In this document: positions 1-9,640 of the stretch, in pieces
Position numbering within the stretch: the first letter of the stretch is position 1
Layout: the number at the start of each line of letters is the position of its first letter
Source: UBA10348 sp002469915
GTDB lineage: Bacteria > Bacteroidota > Rhodothermia > Rhodothermales > UBA10348
Assembly (NCBI GenBank): GCA_029249345.1
Contig: JAQWHM010000019.1
Coordinates: 1 to 64,000, forward strand
Direction of reading: 5' to 3'
Length of the DNA: 64,000 nucleotides
Translations under genes and position numbers: made by a program
Notes under the pieces: generated by a model
Database searches by the model: none
What the model was told of the DNA's origin: nothing
What the model saw: the letters and a program-made list of their open reading frames with translations, nothing else

Positions 1-900
1 TTTGGGTTTCAACTGACTTTTTTCAGATCAGCACTGTCTCCGATGGTCGGAATCTCGGATGATCCCGAGTCTGATTGGATCAGCGACCAGTTGTATATGG
101 CCCATTTTTCGATGAGTGACGTTGAAAATGAGACCTTTTACGCTTCTGAACGATTTAGTCGTGGGAGCTTGGGTTTGGCCGGTGCTGAAGGGATTCCTTA
201 CCGAATCTGGTTGGATGATTGGTCTGCTGAACAAGTGTCAGAGGCTTCTTTTTTTCCAATTCGTCTCATCGCCTCCGAGGGAGACGTCTCTCTAGATCTA
301 GTGGTTGATGAAGGGAAACCAGCCGTGTATCAAGGGGATCGAGGCTATGACCAGAAAGGAGATGATCCAGGAAATGCATCGTATTACTATTCGTTCACCC
401 GATTGCCTGTAGACGGCACGATCTCGATTGGAGAGGAGCGCTTCGTCGTTTCTGGCCAAGCATGGAAAGATCATGAATGGAGTACGAGTGCACTAGGCGA
501 AGCCGAAGTCGGTTGGGATTGGTTTTCACTCCAACTGTCCGATGGAAGAGACCTTATGGTGTACAGCCTTCGACAGAATGACGGAAGTGAAAGCCGCCAT
601 GCGGTAGGAATGGTGCATGATGAGAATGGGACTTCTCGTCGATTGAACGTTGGTGAGTATACCATAGAAACCAACGCAAACTGGACGAGCCCAAAGAGTG
701 GTATTACCTATCCCTCTCGTTGGACGCTGAGCATACCCTCTGAAAGCGTAGAATTAGAGATCACCCCTCGTATTCCAAACCAAGAGTTAAACGTCACCAT
801 TCAGTATTGGGAGGGCGCCGTTTCGGTTGAGGGTATCAGTAATGGTAGCCCGGTCACGGGTAGCGGGTTCGTTGAACTAACGGGCTATCAGCCTAACTAA
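1..900 (+). CDS. AttH/CrtC-like lipocalin-domain protein, 5' end cut by window
   Basis: The reading frame is open from base 1, and the residues before the first in-window ATG (base 43) include the FQLTFFR motif typical of the start of an AttH / carotenoid 1,2-hydratase-like domain, so the gene begins outside the window and about 299 residues are visible. Conserved-looking pieces are WISDQLYMAHFSMSD near the start and GQAWKDHEWS in the middle, which is the usual WxDHEW-type motif of this family. Family members are secreted or periplasmic beta-sandwich proteins often found with ABC exporters; their substrates are mostly unknown. It is followed after 88 bases by a GLPGLI gene on the same strand. 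Family call is good; exact function is not known. Confidence 0.8.
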   Translation, partial: FGFQLTFFRSALSPMVGISDDPESDWISDQLYMAHFSMSDVENETFYASERFSRGSLGLAGAEGIPYRIWLDDWSAEQVSEASFFPIRLIASEGDVSLDLVVDEGKPAVYQGDRGYDQKGDDPGNASYYYSFTRLPVDGTISIGEERFVVSGQAWKDHEWSTSALGEAEVGWDWFSLQLSDGRDLMVYSLRQNDGSESRHAVGMVHDENGTSRRLNVGEYTIETNANWTSPKSGITYPSRWTLSIPSESVELEITPRIPNQELNVTIQYWEGAVSVEGISNGSPVTGSGFVELTGYQPN

Positions 901-988
901 TCGCTCCGTATGGAAGAATTTTTGCTTTGAGGGAATGTCTCAATCCCTTAATCGTCCAATGAGTGTCAAGAAGAACGAAACGATTCAA

Positions 989-1744
989 ATGAAAAAACTC
1001 ACCTTCTTATTATTGTTGCTCACTCCGTATTTGGTGCAGGCTCAACAGGGCATGATCGTCTACGAACGCGTCGTGACGTATGGCTTCGAAGTACCTGAAT
1101 TTGCTCGCGGTTTTAATGTCCCAAAGGAGGGCAATAAAGAGGTCATGCTACTCTTCAACGAAGCAGAGTCCATGATGCAAGATGCTCCTGAAAAGAGCAG
1201 CGAGGTATCTCAGACGGATTCCAGGTCCAAGAGAATGATGGCTTTCATGAAAATGGGCAGTGGCTCGCGAGCTGATAATGAGACGGTACTCGTTTCTTAC
1301 ATCAACCGCGACGAAGGGGTCATGGTTGAGGTGCGAGACTTCATGAGCAAGGAGTTTCGAATTGAATCGGAGTTACCGGTCATCCCGTGGAAGATAGACG
1401 GAGAGGAGGGAGAATTCCTTGGTTACACGGTTCATAAAGCAACGGCTATGATCGATACGGTGGCGGTCGAAGCTTGGTTTGCTCTCGATATCCCATTTGA
1501 GGTAGGCCCAGAGGCATTTGGAGGTCTTCCGGGTGCGATTTTGGTCCTGTCCATGGACGAAGGGCGATTGAGCTTTAAGGCTACTGGCGTTTCGACTGAG
1601 GGCTTGGAGATGTTTCAACTCGCCCGTCCAGATCGTGGCGATAAGGTCTCCCGCAAGCAATATGAGCGGGCTGTAGAAGACAAAATTAAGGAAGTAAAAA
1701 GACTCGGTGCCGGCCGCCGACGCGCGATGAAGCGCCAAAATTAA
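989..1744 (+). CDS. GLPGLI family protein
   Basis: A 251-residue exported protein. The open frame begins at base 935, but ATG 989 is preferred because it directly starts a clean Sec signal peptide (MKKLTF, a leucine run, then cleavage near VQAQ). The motif GGLPGAI at about residues 176-182 is the GLPGLI hallmark, and the C-terminal third is Lys/Arg-rich. GLPGLI proteins are widespread in Bacteroidota, periplasmic or surface-associated, and of unknown biochemical role. This gene ends 8 bases before a large outer-membrane barrel gene, a pairing seen often in this phylum, so the two are probably one transcriptional unit acting at the outer membrane. Confidence 0.85.
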   Translation: MKKLTFLLLLLTPYLVQAQQGMIVYERVVTYGFEVPEFARGFNVPKEGNKEVMLLFNEAESMMQDAPEKSSEVSQTDSRSKRMMAFMKMGSGSRADNETVLVSYINRDEGVMVEVRDFMSKEFRIESELPVIPWKIDGEEGEFLGYTVHKATAMIDTVAVEAWFALDIPFEVGPEAFGGLPGAILVLSMDEGRLSFKATGVSTEGLEMFQLARPDRGDKVSRKQYERAVEDKIKEVKRLGAGRRRAMKRQN

Positions 1745-1752
1745 TCTAGAAC

Positions 1753-4533
1753 ATGATGCTGAAGTTTATAAAAAGTGCCTTTCTATTCATACTGCTTATT
1801 GGGGCTGTACAGTCGTCCCAAGCTCAGAGTGAAAGGTTTGAGGTCAATGGGTCGGTAGTGGATTCTACGCTCATAGGAGTCCCCTCTGCAACTGTGGTTG
1901 CGCTTACGAGAGCAGACTCTGTATTGACCAAGTTTACAACCAGTGCTAACGACGGCTCGTTTCGGCTGCGTCGCTTGGTTGCCGGGGAGTACATCCTACA
2001 AGTATCGTATGTCGGGTATCAGACCATCCGCCAAAACTTCGAGATTAAAGCTGCTGATCTGGATATCGGACAGCTTACCATGATGGAATTGGTCTCAGAA
2101 CTAGACGAACTCGTCGTGAGCGCTGAGCACATTCCCTTCAGAGTTTCGAAGGATACGTTGAGCTATAATGCCGCTGCCTTTGCGACGCGTCCCAACGCAG
2201 TCGTAGAAGACTTACTGCGCAGGTTACCAGGAGTGGAAGTCCAAGAGGATGGGACGATCATTGCTCAGGGAGAAACAGTTCAGAATGTGCTGGTGGATGG
2301 AAAAGAATTTTTTGGAAGTGACCCCACCATCGCGACAAAGAATCTGCCCGCTGATGCAGTGGAAAGAGTTGAGGTGTATGACAAGCAGTCCGACCAAGCT
2401 GAATTCACTGGTATTCAGGACGGAGACCAACAGAAGACGATTAACCTAGCGCTCAAAGAAGAGGCTAGAACCGGCTACTTCGGCTCGGTAACAGGTGGTT
2501 TTGGTGGGGAAACGTCAGATGAAGGTCTCTATGATGGCCAATTGAACTTCAACCGATTCAATTCTGATACCCAGATTGCAGTTATCGGAAATGCTAATAA
2601 CATCAATCGATCCTCTTCTGGTTTTGACAATGCAAGACAATTTGTGAGTGGGAGCTCGGGTGGCTCTCAGGGACCAGGTATTCAGGTTGGTGGCAGTTTG
2701 AATTCAGGTTTTTCAGAGACGTTTTCCGCGGGTCTTAATTATAGTCGTGATTTTGGAAAAAAAGGTAAGTCTTGGTTGAGGAGCAGCTATTTCAGAAGTC
2801 AGCTGGATAACCAACAGGATAGAGTGGTAAATCGGGAAAGCATTCTGGGATCCAACATTTCGTCATCGACCGACCTGGCATCCGATCAGCACACGGAGAA
2901 CGTAGCACACAAGGGAAACGTCAATGCACAAATCACACTCGGCGAAGGACATGATATCCGCCTCCGGAGTAATTTTTCCTTCTCGAATTCGAGTGTCTCG
3001 AATCTAAGTTTTCAGGAAACGATGGATGCCTCCGGACGGACCCGTAATTCAGCCGATACGTGGTATTTCAATGATGGTGATCGAATTGATGGATCGGGTC
3101 AGCTTACCTGGCGAAAAAAGCTCAATGATGCCGGACGCAGTTTGATTTGGTTTTCGAGTGCCAATCTGAACGATTCTGAGACCACAGCAGATTTGGAATC
3201 AACGCTGGGGACGTTCGATCCGCGAATTGATATTTTGACATATGAAGAGATCGTTCAGCTTCAATCAACGATCGGAAATCAACTTTCTCAGCGTCATAAG
3301 TTCTCAGTAATTGAACCCATTGGAGGTGTCACGGTTGAGCTCGCAGTTGAAAGGCGGCTTCAAGATCAGGATGAAACCAAGAGGTTCAGTGATATCGTCT
3401 TAGGTACTCCGGTATTGAATGAGCTGCTCAGTGCAGAATTCAACCGAACCTATGCATACTGGAATGGAAGTGCTCAGGTGAGTAAGACCACTGAAGATCA
3501 GTTCATTTCTGCCACAGTGCGCATGCAGCAGTCAGAATTGGAAGGAACGATTGTGGATCGGGATGTGGAGATAAGCAACGGATACACGCACGTGCTCCCA
3601 TCTCTTTACTTCAGAAGGTCCCTAACGGACGCATCGAGTCTTCAGGTGCGGTATAACACGAGTACCAGAGAGCCCACCCTGACTGAGTTGCAGCCGTTTG
3701 TAGACAACACGAATCCGCTCAGTGTCTTTATTGGGAATCCGGATCTTGAACCTCAATACACACATAGTCTGTACACGGATTATCGCTTTTTTGATCAGTA
3801 CACGTTCGTGAATGTATTTGCTTCCGTTCGTTCTTCTTGGACTAAAAATCAGATCGTTCAGTCTCGAACGATCGACGAGCAATTGAAGCAAACGTTTACC
3901 AACGTAAATGCTGGAGATGGGTGGTCTCATAATGCCCGAGCTTCATTCGGTACACCCGTCCGAAGGCTCGGCATTCAGGTGAATTGGAATAACAATTTGA
4001 CCTGGTCCACAGGATCTCAGTTTATTAATAATGACGAAAATGAAAGTCGGATTCTTCGCTATACACCTAGTCTGACGGTTCAGAACCGATTCCGAGATGT
4101 ATTTGATGTGCGCGGTACCTATAGTATGACGCTCAATGATGTGGGCTACTCGTTAAACGAGGATCAGAATCAACAATACATCAATAGCTCGATCCGTTTC
4201 AGCGGAGATCTGTACAAAGGAGGGTGGACGTTCGGAACGGCAGTGGACTTCAAGAAATATGATCAGGAAGTATTCGGAGAAGCAGATAACCTAGCGCTTC
4301 TCGAAGCCAGCATTGGCAAACTCCTTCCCAATGAGAAGACTGAAATTCAATTGGTTGTCCGAGACATGCTGGATCAGAATCAGGGAGTCTCCTATTCGAA
4401 TTCCAACAACTACATTCAGGAAGCGCGAGTGGAGACATTGGGACGCTACATTATGCTCAAATTAACGCATAAATTATCTAAAGGAGCGGCCCCATCGGGT
4501 GGCGGAAAAGGAGGCTTTCGAGGACGTCGCTAG
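1753..4533 (+). CDS. TonB-dependent receptor-like outer-membrane beta-barrel protein
   Basis: A 926-residue outer-membrane protein. It has a signal peptide (residues 1-25, ending SSQAQ), then a carboxypeptidase-regulatory-like beta-sandwich (about 28-110, with GEYILQVSYVGYQT), a plug domain (about 125-235, with LLRRLPGVEV and NVLVDGKEFFGSDP), and a long barrel with many alternating aromatic strands. The C-terminus is Gly/Arg-rich (GGGKGGFRGRR), unlike the aromatic last strand of classical receptors. Two adjacent ATGs (1753, 1756) are equally possible. It follows the GLPGLI gene by 8 bases. Probable role is TonB-driven uptake or surface processing of an unknown ligand; tonB itself lies near 21 kb. 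It converges on smc. Confidence 0.88.
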   Translation: MMLKFIKSAFLFILLIGAVQSSQAQSERFEVNGSVVDSTLIGVPSATVVALTRADSVLTKFTTSANDGSFRLRRLVAGEYILQVSYVGYQTIRQNFEIKAADLDIGQLTMMELVSELDELVVSAEHIPFRVSKDTLSYNAAAFATRPNAVVEDLLRRLPGVEVQEDGTIIAQGETVQNVLVDGKEFFGSDPTIATKNLPADAVERVEVYDKQSDQAEFTGIQDGDQQKTINLALKEEARTGYFGSVTGGFGGETSDEGLYDGQLNFNRFNSDTQIAVIGNANNINRSSSGFDNARQFVSGSSGGSQGPGIQVGGSLNSGFSETFSAGLNYSRDFGKKGKSWLRSSYFRSQLDNQQDRVVNRESILGSNISSSTDLASDQHTENVAHKGNVNAQITLGEGHDIRLRSNFSFSNSSVSNLSFQETMDASGRTRNSADTWYFNDGDRIDGSGQLTWRKKLNDAGRSLIWFSSANLNDSETTADLESTLGTFDPRIDILTYEEIVQLQSTIGNQLSQRHKFSVIEPIGGVTVELAVERRLQDQDETKRFSDIVLGTPVLNELLSAEFNRTYAYWNGSAQVSKTTEDQFISATVRMQQSELEGTIVDRDVEISNGYTHVLPSLYFRRSLTDASSLQVRYNTSTREPTLTELQPFVDNTNPLSVFIGNPDLEPQYTHSLYTDYRFFDQYTFVNVFASVRSSWTKNQIVQSRTIDEQLKQTFTNVNAGDGWSHNARASFGTPVRRLGIQVNWNNNLTWSTGSQFINNDENESRILRYTPSLTVQNRFRDVFDVRGTYSMTLNDVGYSLNEDQNQQYINSSIRFSGDLYKGGWTFGTAVDFKKYDQEVFGEADNLALLEASIGKLLPNEKTEIQLVVRDMLDQNQGVSYSNSNNYIQEARVETLGRYIMLKLTHKLSKGAAPSGGGKGGFRGRR

Positions 4534-4557
4534 GTCTCGTCGTATTAAGACCGTCTC

Positions 4558-7500
4558 TTATGCGACTGCGGAGAGGTCGTCTTCTTCCTCTTCTTCCTCG
4601 AATTTCACGCCTACCAACTTGGAAACTCCCTGCTCTTGCATGGTGATTCCGTACATGCGGTCAGCAGCTTCCATGGTGCGCTTGTTGTGCGTGACCAAAA
4701 TGAACTGAGTTGTGCTGGAAAAGGTGCGGATTAGGTGCATGAACCGATCCACGTTCGCATCATCGAGAGGGGCATCCACTTCGTCTAGAATACAAAACGG
4801 ACTGGGCTTGACGAGATAAATGGAGAACAGCAGTGCAATGGCTGTGAGCGTTTTTTCGCCTCCAGATAGCTGAGCCAAGACGCTCGGCTTCTTGCCCTTG
4901 GGCTTGGCCATGATGGTGACATCTGATTCGAGCGGGTCGGAATCGTCTTGAAGCTCGATGTCCGCAGACGCATCCTCTCCAAACAGCTCCACAAAAAGGC
5001 GCTGGAAGTTTTCTCGGATGGCGGTAAAGGTCTCGTCGAATCGGAGGCTAGCCGTAGTGTTTATTTCAACAATGGTGGCCATCAAGGTGGATTCTGCTTC
5101 TTCCAGATCGGTTAGCTGGGTACGCATGAAGTCCAATCGTTCTTTTTCCTCTTCAAAAGACTCAAGAGCCAATGCATTAACGGGGCCGAGATGCCGAATC
5201 CGTGTTTTGAGGGTCGTTACTTCTTCTCGCGCTTCATTCCGATCAAAGTTTTCTTCGACCGTGAATTCATAGGTGCGCAGATCAATTTCAAAGTCTTCTA
5301 GAATGCTAGCGACCAGCGTCTCCAGTCTGGTTTCAATAGTGGCTTGGCGTGTTGCACGATCCGCCTCTTCTTTCATGGCCGACTCTCTATCTCTGCGCAG
5401 CTCCCGCAATCGGCTTTCCATTTCTGAGATGGCCACCTTTGTTTCCATCAGCACTTCTTTGGCTCCGGTCACATCCGTTTCTAACTCGGAACGGGCTTCC
5501 TGAAGAGACCGAATGGTTACCTGCAACTCCTCGCAGCGTTTGTCCAGCCCTATCTGTTGCTCTTGGAGGCGCTGCACAGCCCCGTGACGTTCTTCTGCAC
5601 GCCGAATCAATCGTTGAAGATCATCCTTTGTGCGAACGTGTTCTTTTTTAAGGTTGTCGAGTCTATTACGGGTCTGAACGGCCGTAATATTGGCTTCATT
5701 GAACAAGCTGAATGCTTCCCGGCTGGCTTCTTCAATGCCCGTGAAAGCGGCTTCAGCATCGGCTCGTTTATTCTGAACGTCAGCTACCTTAATGGTAAAG
5801 CCCTTTAGTTGGGTCTCGGCGTCGGCGAGCTGAGCTTCAGCATTACTTTTTTGAGAGGTCAGTTGAACCAGCCGTGCTTCAATTTCTTGACGTCGTTGCT
5901 GTAGAGTTTCCTTCTCGTAAGAAACCCGCTGGAGTGCTCTTTCTAGCTCAGAATGTGTGGATCTAGCCTGTCGAAGCGTAGATTTTAGTTCGCCCAAAGG
6001 AAGCTCACCCAAAACAGACAATATGCCACCCTGAATAGCTTCTGCTTTTACAACGACCGATTCGGTTTGCGTTAGTCGTTCACGAAGAGCTTCTAATTGT
6101 TCGCGGCGGCCGAGGCGTGCCGAGGCCGGATTGCGGGTCGCAGATTCACTACCGGCGTGGAGATATCCTTCTGGAGTGATCCATTCACCGTTGCGTGTAA
6201 ACATGCGGCCAGGAAGGTCGCCCTCAAGGTCGTCTAGAGCGTCTACGAGATAACACCCGGCAAATAGCAGAGAGATCAAGGATTCGTAGCGTGATTCTGT
6301 TGCCCGGACAACGGAACCGAGTTCATCATAAGTTGAGGGGTTCGGGAGCGTAACATCTCCGAGTTTATCCAAAATCAGGAAGGTGGCTTTTCCTTTTTCG
6401 TTTGAACGAAGACTTTGGATGGCCGCGTGCGCTTCTCTCTCGGTCTGGACGACAATGCAGGAAGCAAAATCTCCCAAGGCAGCATCGACTGCGCCGCGCA
6501 ATGAGTCGTCGCAGCTTAATACATCGGCTACCGTTAGAAGATCGTCCGAGGACCAGTTGGATTCACTGGCCAGAAACTGGACGGACTCAGAGAGATCGTC
6601 AAACGAGGAAAGCATTCCTTCCAACAGGGAGCTTTCAGCCACTGCGGCATCGTGGGCGCGCTCGGCTGAGCGCAGCTCTAGCCGAGCGCGCTCCAAGTCT
6701 ACATTCAATGATTCGAGCTTTGCTTCTGCATCTGATAGCTCCTGCTTCGCGTTCTCGAGTGCCTGACTAGAAAGGGAATGTTCTTGCTCGGCAGCAGTAA
6801 ATCGGGCATCAATGTCTGAACCACCCGTGCCGATGGACTCAAGCGTCTTGCGCGCTTCCACAAGATCGGCTTCTGTAATTTCGATGCGGCTTGAAAGGCG
6901 ATCAATCAATCGCTGACGATCTACTCGGGAGTTTAGCGCATCGCGCTCCTCTAACCGAAGATTGTGCAGCATCACTTGATGCCTTTGCTGATTGAGTTGA
7001 GCTTCATCGCGAAGCCTTTTCGCGTCTGTCAATTCCGCTTCGGCCTGATCTGCGGCAGGCTGAACTTCTGCAATTTCCGTATCGAGCTGAGATACGCGGT
7101 CAATGAGAGTAGATCGCTGTCCAACTTCCGTAGCTTTTTCTTCCTCGAGTCGGGTTAGGTCCCTCGATATGGTCGACAGACGTTCTGTGCCTAGTCGTAA
7201 ATCAGACTCGGATGCGCGAAGAGATTCTACGTGATCCGCTAGTTTCGTTTGCGCATCCACCACCAGCCTTTCCTTGGTGATGTGATCATTACGCAAGGCC
7301 TCATATCCAGCTTCTTCATTGGAGAGCTTGGCCGTCAGTCCTGATCCCGCATCTGAAATAGTGACGATTTCAGTCTTAACAGTTGCTGCTTCGGTGGATA
7401 GCTTTTGATAATCCAGCCCGGCGAGCGTCAGTTCTAGTTCATGGAGGCGTTTTTCATACCGCTGGAATCGGGACGCTTTTTGGGCCTGTCGTTCCAGGCT

Positions 7501-8109
7501 CCGCACTCGCTTATCTAGCTCTTCGGTGAGATCTCGAACTCGGTCCAGATCTGCCTGAGTGCTTTTCAGCTTTCTCAAGGTCTGTCCGCGGCGAATCTTG
7601 TATTTGGTAATACCCGCTGCCTCTTCAAAGAGGTGGCGACGATCTTGGGCGTTGTCCGAAAGGATCTCTTCAATCATCTTTAACTCGATGACTGAATACG
7701 CTCCGGCGCCCATGCCCGTATCCATGAACAGATCAGTGATATCTTTAAGTCGACACTGAACGCCGTTTAATAAGTACTCAGATTCACCGCTTCGAAACAA
7801 CCGGCGTCCAATAGTGACTTCGCTGTATTCAGTTGGAAGCACTCCGCGCGTATTCTCAATGGTGAGCAACACCTCAGACATACCGAGAGAGCGTCGCTTT
7901 GAGGTCCCGTTAAAAATAACGGAATCCATTTTATCTGAGCGCAAGATGCGTGCACGCTGTTCGCCGATAACCCATCGAACGGCATCCACAATGTTGGATT
8001 TTCCGCAGCCGTTAGGTCCGACTACAACGGTAACTCCAGGTGCGAAATCCACCTGAGTCCGGTCGGCAAAACTTTTGAAGCCGTGAAGCTCCAACTTGCT
8101 TAGATACAT
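4558..8109 (-). CDS. smc: Chromosome segregation ATPase SMC
   Basis: An 1183-residue protein, the normal size for bacterial SMC. It has an N-terminal ATPase half with Walker A GPNGCGKSN (residues 31-39), a long coiled coil, a hinge domain around residues 510-660, a second coiled coil, and a C-terminal half with the ABC signature LSGGEK and Walker B ILDEVDAPLDD. It forms the dimeric core of condensin and organises newly replicated DNA. The extreme C-terminus carries an acidic EEEEEEDD stretch. No scpA or scpB is adjacent. A perfect 12-bp inverted repeat (6656-6691) lies within the coding sequence of a coiled-coil segment. The start ATG is the first codon of the conserved N-terminus (MYLSKLELHGFKSF). 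Confidence 0.97.
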   Translation of the reverse strand: MYLSKLELHGFKSFADRTQVDFAPGVTVVVGPNGCGKSNIVDAVRWVIGEQRARILRSDKMDSVIFNGTSKRRSLGMSEVLLTIENTRGVLPTEYSEVTIGRRLFRSGESEYLLNGVQCRLKDITDLFMDTGMGAGAYSVIELKMIEEILSDNAQDRRHLFEEAAGITKYKIRRGQTLRKLKSTQADLDRVRDLTEELDKRVRSLERQAQKASRFQRYEKRLHELELTLAGLDYQKLSTEAATVKTEIVTISDAGSGLTAKLSNEEAGYEALRNDHITKERLVVDAQTKLADHVESLRASESDLRLGTERLSTISRDLTRLEEEKATEVGQRSTLIDRVSQLDTEIAEVQPAADQAEAELTDAKRLRDEAQLNQQRHQVMLHNLRLEERDALNSRVDRQRLIDRLSSRIEITEADLVEARKTLESIGTGGSDIDARFTAAEQEHSLSSQALENAKQELSDAEAKLESLNVDLERARLELRSAERAHDAAVAESSLLEGMLSSFDDLSESVQFLASESNWSSDDLLTVADVLSCDDSLRGAVDAALGDFASCIVVQTEREAHAAIQSLRSNEKGKATFLILDKLGDVTLPNPSTYDELGSVVRATESRYESLISLLFAGCYLVDALDDLEGDLPGRMFTRNGEWITPEGYLHAGSESATRNPASARLGRREQLEALRERLTQTESVVVKAEAIQGGILSVLGELPLGELKSTLRQARSTHSELERALQRVSYEKETLQQRRQEIEARLVQLTSQKSNAEAQLADAETQLKGFTIKVADVQNKRADAEAAFTGIEEASREAFSLFNEANITAVQTRNRLDNLKKEHVRTKDDLQRLIRRAEERHGAVQRLQEQQIGLDKRCEELQVTIRSLQEARSELETDVTGAKEVLMETKVAISEMESRLRELRRDRESAMKEEADRATRQATIETRLETLVASILEDFEIDLRTYEFTVEENFDRNEAREEVTTLKTRIRHLGPVNALALESFEEEKERLDFMRTQLTDLEEAESTLMATIVEINTTASLRFDETFTAIRENFQRLFVELFGEDASADIELQDDSDPLESDVTIMAKPKGKKPSVLAQLSGGEKTLTAIALLFSIYLVKPSPFCILDEVDAPLDDANVDRFMHLIRTFSSTTQFILVTHNKRTMEAADRMYGITMQEQGVSKLVGVKFEEEEEEDDLSAVA

Positions 8110-8512
8110 GCTCTAAAATGTGCAGTGATAATGCTTTGTGCAAACAACAAATAAACCTTTCTTATAACCGTTTTGCAAATCAAGTTATCCACACTATCCG
8201 CTTGATATTGAGCTACGTCTAAATACTTGTATCTAATGTAGATAGGTCATCTGTATGAGCGTCTTTATTTTAAGATGTCCGTTATTGTTTTGGATAGTGG
8301 TCAGGCGTCGCAAAAAAGAGGGTCATGCTTTGGGCTGCTTTAAAGACATGTTCTAACAAATTGAATGCGAGGTGGGATGGACAACGGATGTCTTAGGGTC
8401 CCAGAGAGGTGCGAAAGCGCGAGAAGACAAAAATGTATCCATGTTTTTCTTTCCGAAAATTCGTGCGTACTCTGTCAGAATCCTGTGAATCAATAGATTA
8501 ACCCTGCAATGC
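8110..8512. other. 403-bp divergent intergenic region between smc and the ECF sigma gene
   Basis: No convincing ORF or RNA gene is visible. The stretch is AT-richer than its flanks and must hold the promoters of the divergent smc (minus) and ECF sigma (plus) genes, though I cannot place -35/-10 elements with confidence. It contains one perfect DnaA-box-like nonamer, TTATCCACA, at 8185-8193. A single box without a cluster or dnaA nearby does not support an origin. Confidence 0.5.
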
Positions 8513-9076
8513 ATGTCCTCTGAGGGGATGGTAACCCAATTGATTTCGGCGCACCGTAATGGAGATAATCATGCCGGCGACCGATTATTTGCACTCGTTT
8601 ATGACGAGTTGCACACCATGGCACGCCGCCAACTCAGATATCGAAAACCCGGTGAGACGCTCAATACTACCGGGCTTGTTCATGAGGCCTATCTCAAGAT
8701 CTTCGATCGGGATAAAAGTGGGTGGAATGATCGAGTTCACTTCTTTTCTGTGACCGCGAAAGCCATGCGCCAGATTTTGGTGGATTATGCTCGGCGGGTA
8801 AATGCTGAAAAAAGGGGAGGAGGTGCTCATCATACAGAGATTCAGGCTTCCCTCATCAGCGACAGTAAAGAAAGTGTGGACATCCTTGATTTGGATGACG
8901 CGATTAAACAGTTGGAAGAGCTAAATCCCCGATTGGCTACTATTGTGGAATGTCGCTTCTTTGGGGGGATGTCTATCGAGGAAACGGGAGCACTTTTAGA
9001 CGTCTCTTCCAGAACGATAGACCGGGACTGGCTTAAAGCGAAGTCCTTTCTGTACATTGCCTTGAACGAGGATTAG
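8513..9076 (+). CDS. ECF-type RNA polymerase sigma factor
   Basis: A 187-residue sigma-70-like protein of the ECF group. Region 2 runs about residues 20-90 (LVHEAYLKI, VHFFSVTAKAMRQILVDYAR), and region 4 about 125-180 (VECRFFGGMSIEETGALL, then SSRTIDRDWLKAKSFL as the helix-turn-helix). The LVHEAYLK / MRQILVDYAR pattern matches the subgroup that neighbours large Ser/Thr kinases in Planctomycetota, Acidobacteriota and Rhodothermia. That is exactly the case here: a kinase gene begins 48 bases downstream. No anti-sigma factor is adjacent, so control by phosphorylation is plausible but inferred. Confidence 0.92.
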   Translation: MSSEGMVTQLISAHRNGDNHAGDRLFALVYDELHTMARRQLRYRKPGETLNTTGLVHEAYLKIFDRDKSGWNDRVHFFSVTAKAMRQILVDYARRVNAEKRGGGAHHTEIQASLISDSKESVDILDLDDAIKQLEELNPRLATIVECRFFGGMSIEETGALLDVSSRTIDRDWLKAKSFLYIALNED

Positions 9077-9124
9077 TTGCTCGTTATTGGTCGCTTTCTG
9101 CAATTAACCCAGCCTCAATAAGGC

Positions 9125-9640
9125 ATGAAAAACATCGGTTCAGATCGGTGGATGAAGATCGAGCAATTGATGGATCAAGCGCTAGAGCTGGATCCATCAA
9201 AACGGGTAGCTTTTGTCCGAGAGCAGGCTGGGAGCGACGAGGAATTAGCCTCCCAGGTAATCAAAATGCTGGACGCTAGTAAGAAGGCCGGATCGTTTCT
9301 AGAGTCTGGCGGTGGATCTCAACTTCAAGGGGCGCTAGAGAAAATGGCGGCTGTACGTACCGAAGATGAGACTGAGGATGAAGAGATGCGCATGGTTGGT
9401 CCGTATCGCTTGGTTCGCAAGCTTGGACGCGGTGGAATGGGTCAGGTGTATCTAGCTGTCCGCGACGACGAGGCATTCAAGCGATATGTAGCGGTCAAGG
9501 TGATCCGGAAGGGGATGGACACCGAGGATATTCTGAAGCGTTTTCGGGTGGAACGTCAAATCCTAGCGAGCTTAACCCATCCAAATATTGCACGCCTTCT
9601 GGACGGGGGGCTACCGAGGACGGACTCTCTTATTTTGTGA
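9125..9640 (+). pseudogene. Ser/Thr protein kinase, N-terminal fragment (N-lobe) of a frameshifted gene
   Basis: 171 residues encoding a short regulatory N-terminus and the kinase N-lobe: the glycine loop GRGGMG (101-106), the ATP-binding lysine in VAVK (Lys125) and the helix-C glutamate in RFRVERQIL (Glu143). The frame fails just after LLDGG. In the +1 frame the continuation from the same bases reads ATEDGLSYFVMEYVDGEP, exactly the hinge expected in this family. The break falls at a run of six G (9605-9610) where seven would restore the frame. The frame then ends at TGA 9638-9640, which overlaps the next ATG (9640). It may be a sequencing or assembly error, a true mutation, or a slippage site. 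Intact, the gene would encode about 899 residues. Confidence 0.8.
9605..9610 (+). other. G6 homopolymer at the kinase frameshift
   Basis: Six consecutive G. Reading GAC GGG GGG CTA leads to a stop 10 codons later, whereas with a seventh G the frame runs GAC GGG GGG GCT ACC into the downstream kinase ORF. A seven-G run elsewhere (15029-15035 in the MFS gene) is read through in frame. Confidence 0.85.

Noticed and set aside
6383..6766. Long plus-strand frames inside smc
   Set aside because: Antisense shadows of the coiled-coil gene with no family match.
8185..8193. Perfect DnaA-box-like TTATCCACA upstream of smc
   Set aside because: Only one box, no cluster, no AT-rich unwinding block or dnaA nearby; chance is likely.
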